Positions 17,582 through 26,176 of a stretch of 64,000 bases of DNA are shown here, in pieces. A program made the translations under genes and the position numbers. The DNA is from Arthrobacter gengyunqii (GTDB lineage: Bacteria; Actinomycetota; Actinomycetes; Actinomycetales; Micrococcaceae), in contig NZ_CP095461.1 in the NCBI RefSeq assembly GCF_023022985.1, positions 1,488,001 through 1,552,000 of the forward strand, written 5' to 3'. Within the stretch, counting starts at the first letter, position 1, and each line of letters starts with the position of its first letter. A model generated the notes under the pieces. It did no database searches. It saw only the letters and a program-made list of their open reading frames with translations, and was not told the DNA's origin.

Positions 17582-18157
17582 TCAGGGCGGCGATACGGAG
17601 GCGGCAGCTAAACCCGCGGCCCAGCCCGGCGCACTACCGCCGTGCGGCGGGCGGATGGTTCCGGCGTCGATCCCCGCGCCGTGAAGCAGCCAGGACACGA
17701 GCGAATTCGAGTTCCACATGTCGGCCGAGCCGGGCACCTTGCGTCCCCACACATGGCGCGGCACCTGGGCCGTGCGTTGCAGCATCGCGGCGCCGGCTGA
17801 GGGGGAGAGCCGGAATTCGACAGGTGCCGCGGCCGCAAACGCGCGGTCCGGCAGGACGCCGTCGCGCCAGCAGCGCACCTCGTAACGGAACAGTCGTGAG
17901 CGGCCCAGCCAGCCCAGCCCCACCGGTCCCGTGGCTACGACACCGCGGGCCGGATCGTGCCGGCCCCACGCCGGCGACATTTCGATGACGTATTCCGCCC
18001 CGCCCAGACGCACGATGAGGGCGCTGTGGAACAGCGGCTGCGGCGCACGGTGGTCCAGACGAGCCCGGACGCATTCCCACCATCGGCTGGTATGGATCAC
18101 CACGTGGCCGCCGGCTCCGACCGGCAGCCACCACAGCTGCACCCGGGCCTCATCCAT
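17582..18157 (-). CDS. Hypothetical protein, possibly a permuted papain-like fold
   Basis: A 191-residue protein, not confidently recognised. It follows the DtxR-type regulator gene by 4 nt and is surely co-transcribed with it. Two sequence blocks stand out: H44 in PLFHSALIVRLGG, and a WNSNSLVSWLL segment near residues 148-158. A His in the first half followed by a (C/S)NxF/L-type helix is the order seen in permuted NlpC/P60-like (LRAT/YiiX) proteins. Here Ser or Asn occupies where Cys would be expected, so a catalytic role is doubtful. No signal peptide or membrane helix is seen. Arg and Trp are frequent. The gene may act with the metal regulator, but that is inferred only from operon structure. 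Confidence 0.6.
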   Translation of the reverse strand: MDEARVQLWWLPVGAGGHVVIHTSRWWECVRARLDHRAPQPLFHSALIVRLGGAEYVIEMSPAWGRHDPARGVVATGPVGLGWLGRSRLFRYEVRCWRDGVLPDRAFAAAAPVEFRLSPSAGAAMLQRTAQVPRHVWGRKVPGSADMWNSNSLVSWLLHGAGIDAGTIRPPHGGSAPGWAAGLAAASVSPP

Positions 18158-18161
18158 GGGG

Positions 18162-18872
18162 TTAGGAGTGAACTGCCGAGGGCTGTGCGGTGTCGGGCTG
18201 AACGGCGGCGGGCAGGACCCAGATGGACTGGGCCGCGGGAAGACCCAGTTCCAGCTGTTCCCCGCCCACTGTCACCGTCAGGGTTCCGGCGTAGGCCTGG
18301 CGCGAGAGCACGCGGACCTGCACGTCCAGGTGCAGGCCCAGGGTCGCCAGATACCGCAGCAGCTCCGGGTCGGTGTCCGAGACGCGGGCAACGGTGGCGG
18401 TGGTCCCGTCCTCGCAGGCACTGAGCCGGACGGCGGCCAGCGGGGGGAAACTCCCGTCCTTGGAGGGAATGGGATCGCCGTGCGGATCGCGGACGGGATA
18501 CCCCAGCCGCCGGTCCAGGGCATCCACCATCTTGTCCGACACCGCGTGCTCCAGGTGTTCGGCCTCGTCGTGGACCTCGTCCCAGCCATAGTCCAGGTAC
18601 TCCACGAGGAACGTCTCGATCAGCCGGTGCCGGCGCACCATGGCCACGGCCTCGCGGGTTCCCGCCTCCGTAAGGGTGATCGACCCGTACCGTGCGTGGG
18701 TCAGCAGCCCCTGGGTCGTCAGCTTTTTCACCGCTTCGGAAACCGACGACGGTGAGTTTCCCACGTGTGCGGAGAGCGCCGACACGGTTACCGGTGCATC
18801 GGTCCACTCCTGGGCGGTCCAGATGACCTTGAGATAGTCCTCGGATGCGGTTGAAAGCTGTTTGGTACCCAC
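18162..18872 (-). CDS. DtxR/MntR family metal-dependent transcriptional regulator
   Basis: A 236-residue iron- or manganese-responsive repressor. The N-terminal winged HTH reads STASEDYLKVIW and SALSAHVGNSPSSVSEAVKKL. The dimerisation and metal-binding domain has the family E/H-rich helix DEVHDEAEHLEHAVSD. A C-terminal SH3/FeoA-like domain begins around residue 150. The start is a GTG with no separated ribosome-binding site (AAAGGG abuts it). A TAAGGT hexamer lies 6 nt upstream, so the transcript is probably leaderless. It is the first gene of a two-gene leftward operon. Whether iron or manganese is sensed cannot be told here. Confidence 0.9.
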   Translation of the reverse strand: MGTKQLSTASEDYLKVIWTAQEWTDAPVTVSALSAHVGNSPSSVSEAVKKLTTQGLLTHARYGSITLTEAGTREAVAMVRRHRLIETFLVEYLDYGWDEVHDEAEHLEHAVSDKMVDALDRRLGYPVRDPHGDPIPSKDGSFPPLAAVRLSACEDGTTATVARVSDTDPELLRYLATLGLHLDVQVRVLSRQAYAGTLTVTVGGEQLELGLPAAQSIWVLPAAVQPDTAQPSAVHS

Positions 18873-18878
18873 CCCTTT

Positions 18879-18884
18879 ACCTTA
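18879..18884 (-). promoter_or_regulatory. -10 hexamer for a leaderless DtxR-type gene
   Basis: Read leftward, TAAGGT ends 6 nt before the GTG start at 18872. This spacing explains the lack of a usable ribosome-binding site. Confidence 0.5.
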
Positions 18885-18986
18885 CGTGTTGCGGTCTGGA
18901 TCGGCGGGCGGCAGCTGCGGCACCTGCCGCGGGTCAGCCTTCACGCGTACCCGGTGCACCGTTCACTCCGCGCCGGGGTTCCGGGC

Positions 18987-20018
18987 TCAGAATTCCTTCA
19001 TATCCAAGGCGAAGCGGAACCGGACGTCATTGAGTTCGAGTCTGGCGAGGGCAGTGTTGATGTCCCGTGCCGGCAGTACTTCCACATCTGCGGTGATTCC
19101 ATGGCGGCTGCAGAAATCGAGCATGGCCTGTGTCCCGGCGATCCCGCCGCTGCCGGCAGAGGCAATACTCTTTCTGCCGATGAGCAACGCCAATGGATCG
19201 AACTCCATGGATCCGAGCGCGCCGAGTGCGCAGAGTGTTCCGTCAAGTCCGAGGGCGCGGAGATAAGGGGTGAGGTCGTGAGGAGCGGAGGCCGTGTCAA
19301 GAATGAGGTCAAAGCGGTTTGACTGGGCCTGCATAGCGGTTGAATCTTTCGATACGACAACCTCGTCGGCCCCCAGCTGTTTGGCGCCGGAGGCTTTTTC
19401 CCGGGATGTGGTGAACAGGACGACGTGGGCGCCGAGTGCGTGGGCGAACTTCACGGCGAGGTGCCCCAGGCCTCCGAGGCCAACGATTCCTACGGTCATG
19501 CCTGGTCCTGCGTTCCAGCGGACAAGGGGTTCCCATACCGTGATCCCGGCGCACATGAGCGGGGCGACTCCAGCGGGGTCGAGGTTTTCGGGGAGCGGAT
19601 AGACGAACTTTTCAGAGGCAATGTATTCGCGAGCGAATCCGCCCTGGGTTGTGGACCCGTCAATCCGATCGGTGCCGCCGTACGTCAGAGTGGGGAATTG
19701 CTCGCAGTAGTTCTCCTGGCCGGCGGTGCACATGGTGCAACTGCCGCAGGAATCCACGATATTGCCGACTGCAACTGAATCCCCAAGACGGAACCTGGTA
19801 ACGTCCGGTCCTGTTTCCGTGACAGTGCCGACGAATTCGTGGCCTGCCACCAGTGGCTTGTTTCCGGGGCGGTGTATCTCGTTGAGGTCGGAGTGACAGA
19901 CCCCGCAGAAGGTCACATCGATGGCAACGTCGTTGCTGCGGAGCTCCCGCCGTTGAATGGTCTCGACTGTCAGGGGCTGGTTGGCTGCAGTAGCGGTGAG
20001 TGCCGTGGTTTTCCGCAT
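18987..20018 (-). CDS. Zinc-dependent NAD(P) alcohol dehydrogenase (CAD-like)
   Basis: A medium-chain dehydrogenase/reductase of 343 residues that should interconvert an alcohol and an aldehyde. The catalytic zinc site is seen in CGVCHSD and GHEFVG, the structural zinc site in the four-Cys loop CGSCTMCTAGQENYC, and the coenzyme fold in VGIVGLGGLGHLAVKFA. Overall it resembles the YahK/cinnamyl-alcohol dehydrogenase branch. The open frame continues to 20090, but the conserved start MRKTTALTA at 20018 has a purine-rich GGAAAGAAG upstream. It diverges from a TetR-family gene; two related operator-like sites lie between, so the pair looks like an inducible detoxification unit. Confidence 0.9.
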   Translation of the reverse strand: MRKTTALTATAANQPLTVETIQRRELRSNDVAIDVTFCGVCHSDLNEIHRPGNKPLVAGHEFVGTVTETGPDVTRFRLGDSVAVGNIVDSCGSCTMCTAGQENYCEQFPTLTYGGTDRIDGSTTQGGFAREYIASEKFVYPLPENLDPAGVAPLMCAGITVWEPLVRWNAGPGMTVGIVGLGGLGHLAVKFAHALGAHVVLFTTSREKASGAKQLGADEVVVSKDSTAMQAQSNRFDLILDTASAPHDLTPYLRALGLDGTLCALGALGSMEFDPLALLIGRKSIASAGSGGIAGTQAMLDFCSRHGITADVEVLPARDINTALARLELNDVRFRFALDMKEF

Positions 20019-20087
20019 GGGAATCTTCTTTCCGGTGGGAACTGCTGTTGGCGGGCTTGGGAGCAGGTACGTGGAGAGCCTCAAAAA

Positions 20088-20103
20088 CAAACTGGTTAGT
20101 TAC
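20088..20103. promoter_or_regulatory. TetR-type operator copy 1, dehydrogenase side
   Basis: CAAACTGGTTAGTTAC matches the reverse strand of the second site in 12 of 13 positions of its AACAAACT(a/g)GTT(a/g)GTT core apart from the two variable bases. It lies upstream of the dehydrogenase gene. Confidence 0.6.
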
Positions 20104-20140
20104 TTGATTCGGCGACCCTACGCCGTGTACGGATAAAAGA

Positions 20141-20156
20141 CAAACCAACTAGTTTG
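20141..20156. promoter_or_regulatory. TetR-type operator copy 2, overlapping the tetR promoter
   Basis: CAAACCAACTAGTTTG has 5-bp inverted arms (CAAAC/GTTTG) and sits directly upstream of the tetR -10 hexamer, in the -35 to -10 spacer. Its position predicts autorepression. Confidence 0.65.
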
Positions 20157-20157
20157 T

Positions 20158-20163
20158 TAGGGT
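20158..20163 (+). promoter_or_regulatory. -10 hexamer for a leaderless tetR transcript
   Basis: TAGGGT ends 6 nt before the ATG at 20170, one base after the operator copy. Confidence 0.5.
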
Positions 20164-20169
20164 GGAAGA

Positions 20170-20745
20170 ATGAAGCCAGGAGACGCTACCCGCAAACGCC
20201 TACTCGCTGCCGCAAGCGAGGAGTTCGCGGCATACGGGATTGCCGGCGCCCGGGTGGACAGGATCGCGGCCAACGCCCAGGCAAACAAGGCCCAGCTCTA
20301 CGCGTTCTACGGCAGCAAGGAGGCCTTGTTTGAAAGAGTCTTCAGCGCAGCCCTTGACGGCATCGTCAATGCCGTTCCGATAGACGGAAAAGATCTTCCG
20401 GGATATGCGGTGCGGCTTTACAACGAATATCTCGAGCACCCCGAACTGGTCCGCCTGGCGACCTGGGCCCGCCTGGAGCGGCGTCCGGCCGGACACCTGA
20501 CCGCCGACGCTGACCGGCTCGATTCGGACAAGCTCGCCAATATCGCGGACGCCCAGAAGGCCGGCTATATCGACAAGTACTTCACCCCGTTCGAGGTGCT
20601 GACTACGGTTATCGCAATCTCAATGACCTGGTCTCCTGCCAGCACAACGTTCACTGCGACGTCGGCCGACGCACCCGCTGAACATGAACGCCGACGCGAC
20701 GTATTAACCAGAATCGTCCACAGAACCTTCGCGCCGGCAACGTAG
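20170..20745 (+). CDS. TetR family transcriptional regulator
   Basis: A 191-residue repressor. The N-terminal HTH is clear: RKRLLAAASEEFAAYGIAGA, VDRIAANAQANKAQLYAFYG and SKEALFERVF. The C-terminal ligand-binding domain is helical and matches the common actinobacterial TetR_C pattern (LYNEYLEHPELVRLATWARLE). It is divergent from the alcohol dehydrogenase, with paired operator-like sequences between, so it most likely represses that gene and itself in response to an aldehyde or related inducer. This target assignment is inferred from position. Confidence 0.9.
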   Translation: MKPGDATRKRLLAAASEEFAAYGIAGARVDRIAANAQANKAQLYAFYGSKEALFERVFSAALDGIVNAVPIDGKDLPGYAVRLYNEYLEHPELVRLATWARLERRPAGHLTADADRLDSDKLANIADAQKAGYIDKYFTPFEVLTTVIAISMTWSPASTTFTATSADAPAEHERRRDVLTRIVHRTFAPAT

Positions 20746-20784
20746 CTGGAGCCGGCCGGGGCGGACCAGCGGCGCACTGGAGCG

Positions 20785-21270
20785 CTACAACCGTTTCGAT
20801 CTGTACTTTCGGTCCAGCCGTTCATGCACCTGCCAGAATTCCTCCATGGGCAGAGGGCGGCCCTGGAGCAGATGTTCGAGGTAGAACAGATGTGTCTGCC
20901 AACCGGAAAGATAGCCGGGGGCCTCGTCTTCGAGCCCCTCATGAATTAAGTCCAGTTGTGTGGCGCCGCCCTCTTGTGCCAACTCGATGCGCAGTTGCGA
21001 CAGGGGTTCATCGGGGAACTTCCAGGTCAAGGCCAGCCATGCCTCCGGCCCGCAGTCCAGAATCTCGCTGGTGCAGGAATAGTCCTCGGCGTGCCGGATG
21101 GTTACCACGGCTCCAACAGTCATTTCTCCGGTGGTCACGGTTCCTATCCAATGCGGAAGCGCTTCCGGAGAAGTCAGTCCCCACCAAACGCGGTCCGAGG
21201 CAGCCGGCAGGGACCAACACACGGAGACGCGACCGGCCGCGGCATCGATCGATCGGCTGGTCAGAGGCAT
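20785..21270 (-). CDS. SRPBCC/AHSA1-like domain protein
   Basis: A 161-residue single-domain protein of the START-like SRPBCC superfamily (activator of Hsp90 ATPase 1-like branch). Recognisable features are the strand-helix start ASDRVWWGLTSPEALPHWIG, the beta sheet with ALTWKFPDEPLSQLRIEL, and the closing helix GYLSGWQTHLFYLEHLLQG. Such proteins bind hydrophobic ligands; the ligand is unknown. A leftward TAGGCT lies 6 nt before the ATG, suggesting a leaderless transcript. The next leftward-transcribed gene upstream ends 9 nt before this ATG, so readthrough from it is also possible. Confidence 0.8.
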   Translation of the reverse strand: MPLTSRSIDAAAGRVSVCWSLPAASDRVWWGLTSPEALPHWIGTVTTGEMTVGAVVTIRHAEDYSCTSEILDCGPEAWLALTWKFPDEPLSQLRIELAQEGGATQLDLIHEGLEDEAPGYLSGWQTHLFYLEHLLQGRPLPMEEFWQVHERLDRKYRSKRL

Positions 21271-21276
21271 GGCCGG

Positions 21277-21282
21277 AGCCTA
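21277..21282 (-). promoter_or_regulatory. -10 hexamer for a leaderless SRPBCC gene
   Basis: Read leftward, TAGGCT ends 6 nt before the ATG at 21270. It overlaps the stop region of the upstream gene. Confidence 0.4.
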
Positions 21283-22368
21283 ACTCACGCCGTCCCGGCG
21301 CACCAGCGTCCATGCGTCGCCCGGCTGTGCGCGGTGCCAGTGCTGCCGAGGGGCGTCAATTTCCCGGGCGACGTCGGTGAGCCAGATGGTCCGGTCCGGA
21401 TCCCAGCCGGCGATCAGGGAACCCCATTCTTCATCGATGTGTTGCACCCGCCCCGCTGTGCTGAGATATCCCAGGACGCTCAGGTGGACGGCGTCCCATT
21501 CCCCGGCTACCCGCTCCCAGTCAGGGATCAGCCATCGGCCGTCCCGTCCCGTGACCTGGAACCAGACGTTGCGGCGGGACGCCGTCACCTCCAGCGGGAA
21601 TTTGCGGCATAGGGCTGTCCAGTCGTCCCCGGTTCGTATTTCATATGTCCTGCCGGCGCCGCGGACCGGAATGGTGGTGGCGTCCTCCCATCCCAGGGGA
21701 TCCTCGATGAGGTTCAGTCCGGCGGGGAGCCTGCCGACCGTGCCGACAAGCCCCGGAGGGATGGACCACCAGTCACCTGACATGTTCGAGTCCAATCCGT
21801 AGGCATTTGCCCTCCACTGCCTCTCATCGGCACGTATGTTCCGCCCCCACTGTGCCAATTTCTGCTGCGGATCCCGGTCCAGCGGCGCCGGATCATCGGG
21901 GACGCGCCAGTCAATGGCCCACTGCTCTACCCGGCGGGCCTCCGTGCTCCGCTGCATCGAGGGCGTGGCCATCACCCGGGCGGCAAGAGGAGCGATTGCT
22001 TCCCTGATGATCGGCAGCGACGCCAGAACATCCTCGCCCTCCGGAGGCTGCCAATACCGGGCAGTGCCCACTGAGCGCTCAAGGGCCGGCTGAACCGACT
22101 CGTCGGTCACGCCAGACAGATCAAGGGAGGCAAGGCGGGCAGCCAGATCACCGGACGAGCCAACGGCAGGCGGGCGTGCGTCGTCGTCGTTGGTTTCCTC
22201 AGGCGTCATCAGGCCGAACAGCACCCGGGAGGTTCCCTTTCCAGGATCGAGCTCGTACCCCAGCCGAGACACAGCCACGCTGACGCCCGAATTCAGTTCC
22301 ATCGCGAGCTCGAGGCACAGACGGCGGCCCCGGGGGCCGGCGAGGAGCGGTTCGGTCTTGGCGTTCAT
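21280..22368 (-). CDS. Hypothetical protein, 362 residues
   Basis: Not recognised as a named family. The protein is soluble, Trp- and Arg-rich, without signal peptide or membrane segments. It has a variable Asp/Pro-rich stretch near residues 60-75 and a C-terminal half with several WxxP/DW motifs (GDWWSIPPGLVG, WLIPDWERVAGEWDAVH, SLIAGWDPDRTIWLTD) that suggest a compact beta-rich domain. The ending, WDPDRTIWLTDV, resembles bacterial proteins of unknown function that carry ADP-ribosyltransferase- or SUKH-like folds, but no catalytic residues can be named. AAGGA precedes the ATG by 7 nt. It is divergent from the VOC gene with only 34 nt between starts. Confidence 0.6.
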   Translation of the reverse strand: MNAKTEPLLAGPRGRRLCLELAMELNSGVSVAVSRLGYELDPGKGTSRVLFGLMTPEETNDDDARPPAVGSSGDLAARLASLDLSGVTDESVQPALERSVGTARYWQPPEGEDVLASLPIIREAIAPLAARVMATPSMQRSTEARRVEQWAIDWRVPDDPAPLDRDPQQKLAQWGRNIRADERQWRANAYGLDSNMSGDWWSIPPGLVGTVGRLPAGLNLIEDPLGWEDATTIPVRGAGRTYEIRTGDDWTALCRKFPLEVTASRRNVWFQVTGRDGRWLIPDWERVAGEWDAVHLSVLGYLSTAGRVQHIDEEWGSLIAGWDPDRTIWLTDVAREIDAPRQHWHRAQPGDAWTLVRRDGVS

Positions 22369-22390
22369 CGGCTTATCCTTACACGAGCGT

Positions 22391-22396
22391 TACGCT
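22391..22396 (+). promoter_or_regulatory. -10 hexamer for a leaderless VOC gene
   Basis: TACGCT ends 6 nt before the ATG at 22403. Confidence 0.5.
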
Positions 22397-22402
22397 GCCT
22401 CC

Positions 22403-22804
22403 ATGACCGCCCTGATCTCGCATACGTCCTTTGACAGTCTCGACCCGTTCGCCCAGTCAGTGTTCTGGTGCGGAGTGCTCGGTTTCCATGACGATCCGGA
22501 CGACCCCAACGACCCGAATCATCCCGGCGACGAGGAGTGCATGATCGCCTCCGACGACGGCTCCCAGCGCCTGCTGTTCATCAAGGTCCCGGACGGCAAG
22601 CAGGTCAAAAACCGCGTGCACCTTGACCTAAGGCCCGCCGAAGGCACCCGGGACCGGGAACTTGAGCGACTGCTGGCACTGGGGGCCCGGGAAGTTGCGG
22701 ATCGGCGGATGGCCAATGGGACGGGATGGGTGGTGCTCGCCGATCCGGAGGGCAATGAGTTCTGCATCCTGCGCAGCGATGCCGAGCGGGAGCAGGCACT
22801 TTGA
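22403..22804 (+). CDS. VOC (glyoxalase-like) family protein
   Basis: A 133-residue protein of the vicinal-oxygen-chelate superfamily, glyoxalase-like subgroup. It begins with SFDSLDPFAQSVFWCGVLGF, has a central beta strand pair ending RLLFIKVPD, then NRVHLDLRP and the terminal WVVLADPEGNEFCIL, the usual VOC closing strand carrying the last metal ligand Glu. The loop after GF has an unusual run of DDP/NDP repeats (DDPDDPNDPNHPGDEE). The open frame reaches back to 22190 over the divergent gene, but the ATG at 22403 has the leaderless signal and the conserved N-terminus. Confidence 0.8.
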   Translation: MTALISHTSFDSLDPFAQSVFWCGVLGFHDDPDDPNDPNHPGDEECMIASDDGSQRLLFIKVPDGKQVKNRVHLDLRPAEGTRDRELERLLALGAREVADRRMANGTGWVVLADPEGNEFCILRSDAEREQAL

Positions 22805-22849
22805 CACCCGGCAACATGTGCCCATAGGTACTGAGACGCGATTTCTCAA

Positions 22850-22893
22850 TACCCCCCAGGGGTAATTGACGCCATACCCTATGGGGGTATATG
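22850..22893 (+). promoter_or_regulatory. csoR-copZ-copA promoter with two CsoR-type operators
   Basis: Two GC-rich dyads lie upstream of csoR: TACCCC-CCA-GGGGTA (22850-22864) and ATACCC-TATGG-GGGTAT (22874-22890). The second matches the known CsoR operator style, TACCC with an AT-rich centre and GGGTA. A -35 TTGACG (22866-22871) and a -10 TATATG (22888-22893) are 16 nt apart, with the second dyad filling the spacer. A bound CsoR would block polymerase, and copper would relieve this. Confidence 0.75.
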
Positions 22894-22923
22894 TTCGTTA
22901 CAGATCGAATTCTAGGAGCGGAC

Positions 22924-23274
22924 ATGACCACAACCCATGAACAGGCCCCGGGTGGCCTCGCCGGGCAGGACCATTCCGGCGCCCACGGGTACGCCACGGA
23001 CAAAGTGGCCTACCTCAAGCGGCTCCGGCGCATCGAGGGCCAGGTGCGGGGAATTGCCCGCATGGTGGAGGAAGACAAGTACTGCATCGATATCCTCACC
23101 CAGGTTGCTGCCATCAACAAGGCACTGCATGCGGTGAGCCTGGGCCTCGTCCAGGACCACATTTCGCATTGCGTGGTGGGGGCCGCCCGCGAGGCGGACG
23201 CCACCGGCAACCCGGAACTGGTTCAGGCCAAGGTACAGGAAGCCACCGACGCCATCGGCCGCCTCCTGCGCTGA
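22924..23274 (+). CDS. csoR: Copper-sensing repressor CsoR
   Basis: A 116-residue all-helical DUF156-type repressor that releases DNA when Cu(I) binds. The Cu(I) ligands of the C-H-C set are visible as C54 in DKYCIDIL and H82-C83 in ISHCVVG. The first helix has the family motif LKRLRRIEGQVRGI. The ATG at 22924 is preceded by AGGAG; an upstream in-frame start at 22891 would overlap the promoter and is not preferred. It heads a csoR-copZ-copA operon. Confidence 0.95.
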   Translation: MTTTHEQAPGGLAGQDHSGAHGYATDKVAYLKRLRRIEGQVRGIARMVEEDKYCIDILTQVAAINKALHAVSLGLVQDHISHCVVGAAREADATGNPELVQAKVQEATDAIGRLLR

Positions 23275-23333
23275 GCCGCACTGCCCGCCCGCACGTTCCA
23301 CATATCTCCCTTTACGGAAAGAGGATCCACCGC

Positions 23334-23555
23334 ATGGAAACCACACTGAACATCTCCGGAATGACCTGCGGCCACTGCGTCGCATCCGTTACTGAAGAAC
23401 TCGAAGCGATCGACGGCGTCGACAACGTCAGCGTTGATCTCAACGCCGGCGGCATTTCGACCGCCGTCGTTACCTCCAGCCGGACGCTTTCACCTGTTGA
23501 ACTCGGTGAAGCAGTGGCAGAGGCGGGCTACCTCGTCGTGGAACCCTCCGCCTAG
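23334..23555 (+). CDS. copZ: Copper chaperone CopZ
   Basis: A 73-residue heavy-metal-associated domain with GMTCGHC (C12 and C15) near the N-terminus, which binds Cu(I) and hands it to CopA. The fold is complete (beta-alpha-beta-beta-alpha-beta), ending [26 protein letters not shown] precedes the ATG. It lies 59 nt after csoR and 79 nt before copA. An open frame starting at 23169 is not used because it overlaps csoR. Confidence 0.95.
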   Translation: METTLNISGMTCGHCVASVTEELEAIDGVDNVSVDLNAGGISTAVVTSSRTLSPVELGEAVAEAGYLVVEPSA

Positions 23556-23634
23556 TCTCGCCGGATCCACCCGGCAGCGGATGCGCGACCCGCGATCCGC
23601 GCCGCACAGCACTTCCCGGAAGGACAGCACTCCC

Positions 23635-26055
23635 ATGAGCACCGACAACCTGCTCCGGCAGCCGAACCCGCGGATCATCGACCTTAAAGTTGAGGGCATG
23701 ACGTGTGCCTCCTGCGTCGGCAGGGTGGAGCGGAAACTCGGAAAAATCGAGGGCGTCGAAGCTACGGTCAATCTTCCGCTGGAATCCGCCCGGGTCAGCG
23801 TCCCGGACGGCGTAACCGACGAGCAGATCCTGCAGGCCGTGGATTCGGCCGGCTACAAAGCACACCTGGTGCGGCCCGCAGAATCTTCCCGGGCCAACGG
23901 CGGAACGCGGGAGGCCGGATCGCGCGACGGCGGGGCCGGGCACACCGGAGCAGGCGACCACTCCGGATCCGTGCATGCCGGCCACGACAACTCCGGCATG
24001 GAGCACTCGGGCGAGGACCACATGGCGCACGGCGGAACTGCCGCTGCCCTGCGGCCGCGGCTCATCCTGGCCGCCGTGCTGACAGTTCCGGTGTTTCTGG
24101 TTTCCATGATCCCGGCTCTGCAGTTCAACAACTGGGGCTGGTTCGCCGCCCTGCTGACGCTGCCGGTGGTGACCTGGTCCGCGTGGCCCTTCCACCGGGC
24201 CGCAGCCATCAATGCGCGGCACTTCGCCTCCACCATGGACACGCTGGTGTCCCTGGGCGTGATCGCTTCCTACCTCTTCTCGCTGGGAACCCTCCTGGCG
24301 GATCCGTCGCTCACGGCCCACGCCGGCATGACGGATATGCAGGGCATGGCCGACGGCGGACACGCCAACCTCTACTTCGAAGTTGCCGCCGTCGTCGTCA
24401 CCTTCCTGCTGCTGGGGCGGTACCTGGAAGCCAACGCCAAGGCCCGCGCCGGTGATGCGCTGAAAGCACTCCTGAGCCTGGGTGCCAAAGACGCCACCGT
24501 GCTGCGCGACGGTGCCGAGGCCCGGGTACCGGCGCAGGACCTGGTTGCGGGTGACGTCATCGTGGTCCGCCCCGGCGAGAAGATCGCCACTGACGGCATC
24601 GTCACCGACGGACACTCGGCTGTGGACGCCTCGCTGATCACCGGTGAATCCGTTCCGGTTGAAGTGGGTCTGGGGGATACCGTTACCGGCGCCACAGTCA
24701 ACACCTCCGGGCGGCTGCTGGTTACCGCCACCAGGGTGGGCAGCGAAACCACCCTGGCCCAGATGGGACGCCTGGTCAGCGATGCACAGTCCGGCAAGGC
24801 ACCGATTGCGCGCCTGGCGGACCGGATCAGTGCTGTTTTCGTTCCGATCGTTTTAGCTGTCGCAGTGCTCACCTTTGTGCTGTGGATGGTCTTCAGCGGC
24901 GACCCGCAGGCCGCGTTTACGGCCGCCGTCGCTGTCCTGGTTATTGCCTGCCCGTGCGCACTGGGTCTGGCCACGCCTGTCGGCCTGCTCACGGGCACCG
25001 GACGCGGGGCCCAGCTGGGCATTTTGATCAAGGGCCCGCAGGTGCTCGAAGATACCCGCACCGTGGACACGATTGTGCTGGACAAGACCGGTACTGTGAC
25101 CGACGGGCGGCTCTCGGTGGTGCGCACCCTGGCCCTGGAAGGGACCCTTGATGAGGCGGAGCTGCTGCAGTTGGCCGGCTCCGTGGAGGCTGCGGGGGAG
25201 CACCCCGTCGCAGTAGCCATCGCTGCCGCCGCCCAGGACGTTTTGGGCCTGGACACGGCAGGCCGGAACGCAACAGCCGGCGGAGCTCTGGCCCCGGTCA
25301 CCGGGTTCGACTCCGCTCCCGGCGGTGGCGTCCGCGGAACCGTGAACGGCCGTGCCGTCGTCGCCGGGCGCCCCGGCTGGCTGGAGGAGAACGGCGTGGT
25401 CCTGTCTGAGGATGCCCGGACGGGGCTGCGGGCCGAGCAGGAAGCCGGATCCACTGCCGTCCTGGTGGCCGTTGACGGCCGCGCCGCCGGCATCATCAGC
25501 CTGCGGGACAACATCAAGCCCGGCTCTGTGGCCGCCGTTGCGCGGTTGCGGGCTCTGGGACTGCGGCCCGTGCTGCTTACCGGAGACAATGCCGTGGTGG
25601 CTGCCCGGGTGGCTGGCGCCGTCGGCATTGAGCCGGAAGATGTGCTGGCCGATGTCCGGCCCGAGGGCAAGGTGGAGGCCATCAAGCGGTTCCAGGCCGA
25701 AGGTGCCACCGTGGCGATGGCCGGTGACGGCGTGAATGATGCTCCGGCACTGGCACAGGCGGACCTGGGCATCGCGATGGGCTCCGGCACCGACGTCGCC
25801 ATTGAAGCGGCGGACCTGACCGTAATGGGCAACGATCTGGGCCAGGTGGCCACCGCCATCGAACTCTCCCGGCGCACGCTGGGCACCATCAAGACCAACC
25901 TCTTCTGGGCCTTTTTCTACAACGCCGTCGGCATTCCGGTGGCCGCCCTGGGTCTGCTGAACCCAATGATTGCCGGTGCAGCCATGGCCGCCAGCTCCGT
26001 GCTCGTGGTGGGCAACTCGCTGAGGCTGCGCAACTTCGGCAAGCAGCATGCATAA
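23635..26055 (+). CDS. copA: Copper-exporting P1B-type ATPase CopA
   Basis: An 806-residue Cu(I) efflux pump. It has one N-terminal metal-binding domain (GMTCASC, C24 and C27), then a His/Gly/Asp-rich linker (about 95-140, with many H-x-G and M residues) that may bind extra metal, then eight membrane helices with the CPC ion-transport motif at C439-P-C441. The catalytic loop has DKTGT with the phosphorylated D483, the nucleotide-binding EHPVA, and GDGVNDAP. It ends [11 protein letters not shown]. Start ATG 23635 after a GGAAGGA site; the long upstream frame is out of phase with copZ and not used. Part of the csoR operon. Confidence 0.97.
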   Translation: MSTDNLLRQPNPRIIDLKVEGMTCASCVGRVERKLGKIEGVEATVNLPLESARVSVPDGVTDEQILQAVDSAGYKAHLVRPAESSRANGGTREAGSRDGGAGHTGAGDHSGSVHAGHDNSGMEHSGEDHMAHGGTAAALRPRLILAAVLTVPVFLVSMIPALQFNNWGWFAALLTLPVVTWSAWPFHRAAAINARHFASTMDTLVSLGVIASYLFSLGTLLADPSLTAHAGMTDMQGMADGGHANLYFEVAAVVVTFLLLGRYLEANAKARAGDALKALLSLGAKDATVLRDGAEARVPAQDLVAGDVIVVRPGEKIATDGIVTDGHSAVDASLITGESVPVEVGLGDTVTGATVNTSGRLLVTATRVGSETTLAQMGRLVSDAQSGKAPIARLADRISAVFVPIVLAVAVLTFVLWMVFSGDPQAAFTAAVAVLVIACPCALGLATPVGLLTGTGRGAQLGILIKGPQVLEDTRTVDTIVLDKTGTVTDGRLSVVRTLALEGTLDEAELLQLAGSVEAAGEHPVAVAIAAAAQDVLGLDTAGRNATAGGALAPVTGFDSAPGGGVRGTVNGRAVVAGRPGWLEENGVVLSEDARTGLRAEQEAGSTAVLVAVDGRAAGIISLRDNIKPGSVAAVARLRALGLRPVLLTGDNAVVAARVAGAVGIEPEDVLADVRPEGKVEAIKRFQAEGATVAMAGDGVNDAPALAQADLGIAMGSGTDVAIEAADLTVMGNDLGQVATAIELSRRTLGTIKTNLFWAFFYNAVGIPVAALGLLNPMIAGAAMAASSVLVVGNSLRLRNFGKQHA

Positions 26056-26076
26056 GCGCCGCGTCAACAACTCATC

Positions 26077-26134
26077 CCGATAAAACACAGCACCTGCCGG
26101 CTTCCTCGGGACGGCAGGTGCAGTGTTTATCGGG
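26077..26134. terminator. Long-stem terminator after copA
   Basis: CCCGATAAAACACaGCACCTGCC pairs across a 13-nt loop with its complement, with one mispaired or bulged A on each side. It can stop transcripts from both directions and ends 22 nt or more past copA. Confidence 0.8.
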
Positions 26135-26176
26135 TCCTGGCGGGTGAGCCTAACGGGTCAGCGCGCGCGGTACGGA

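Noticed and set aside
22850..22893. Riboswitch before the copper operon
   Set aside because: The dyads match the protein operator style of CsoR and overlap the -35/-10 region, so they lie upstream of the transcript.
24372..25898. Leftward 508-residue open frame opposite copA
   Set aside because: Low-complexity Ser/Arg/Thr composition typical of an antisense frame; the forward strand holds all P-type ATPase motifs.
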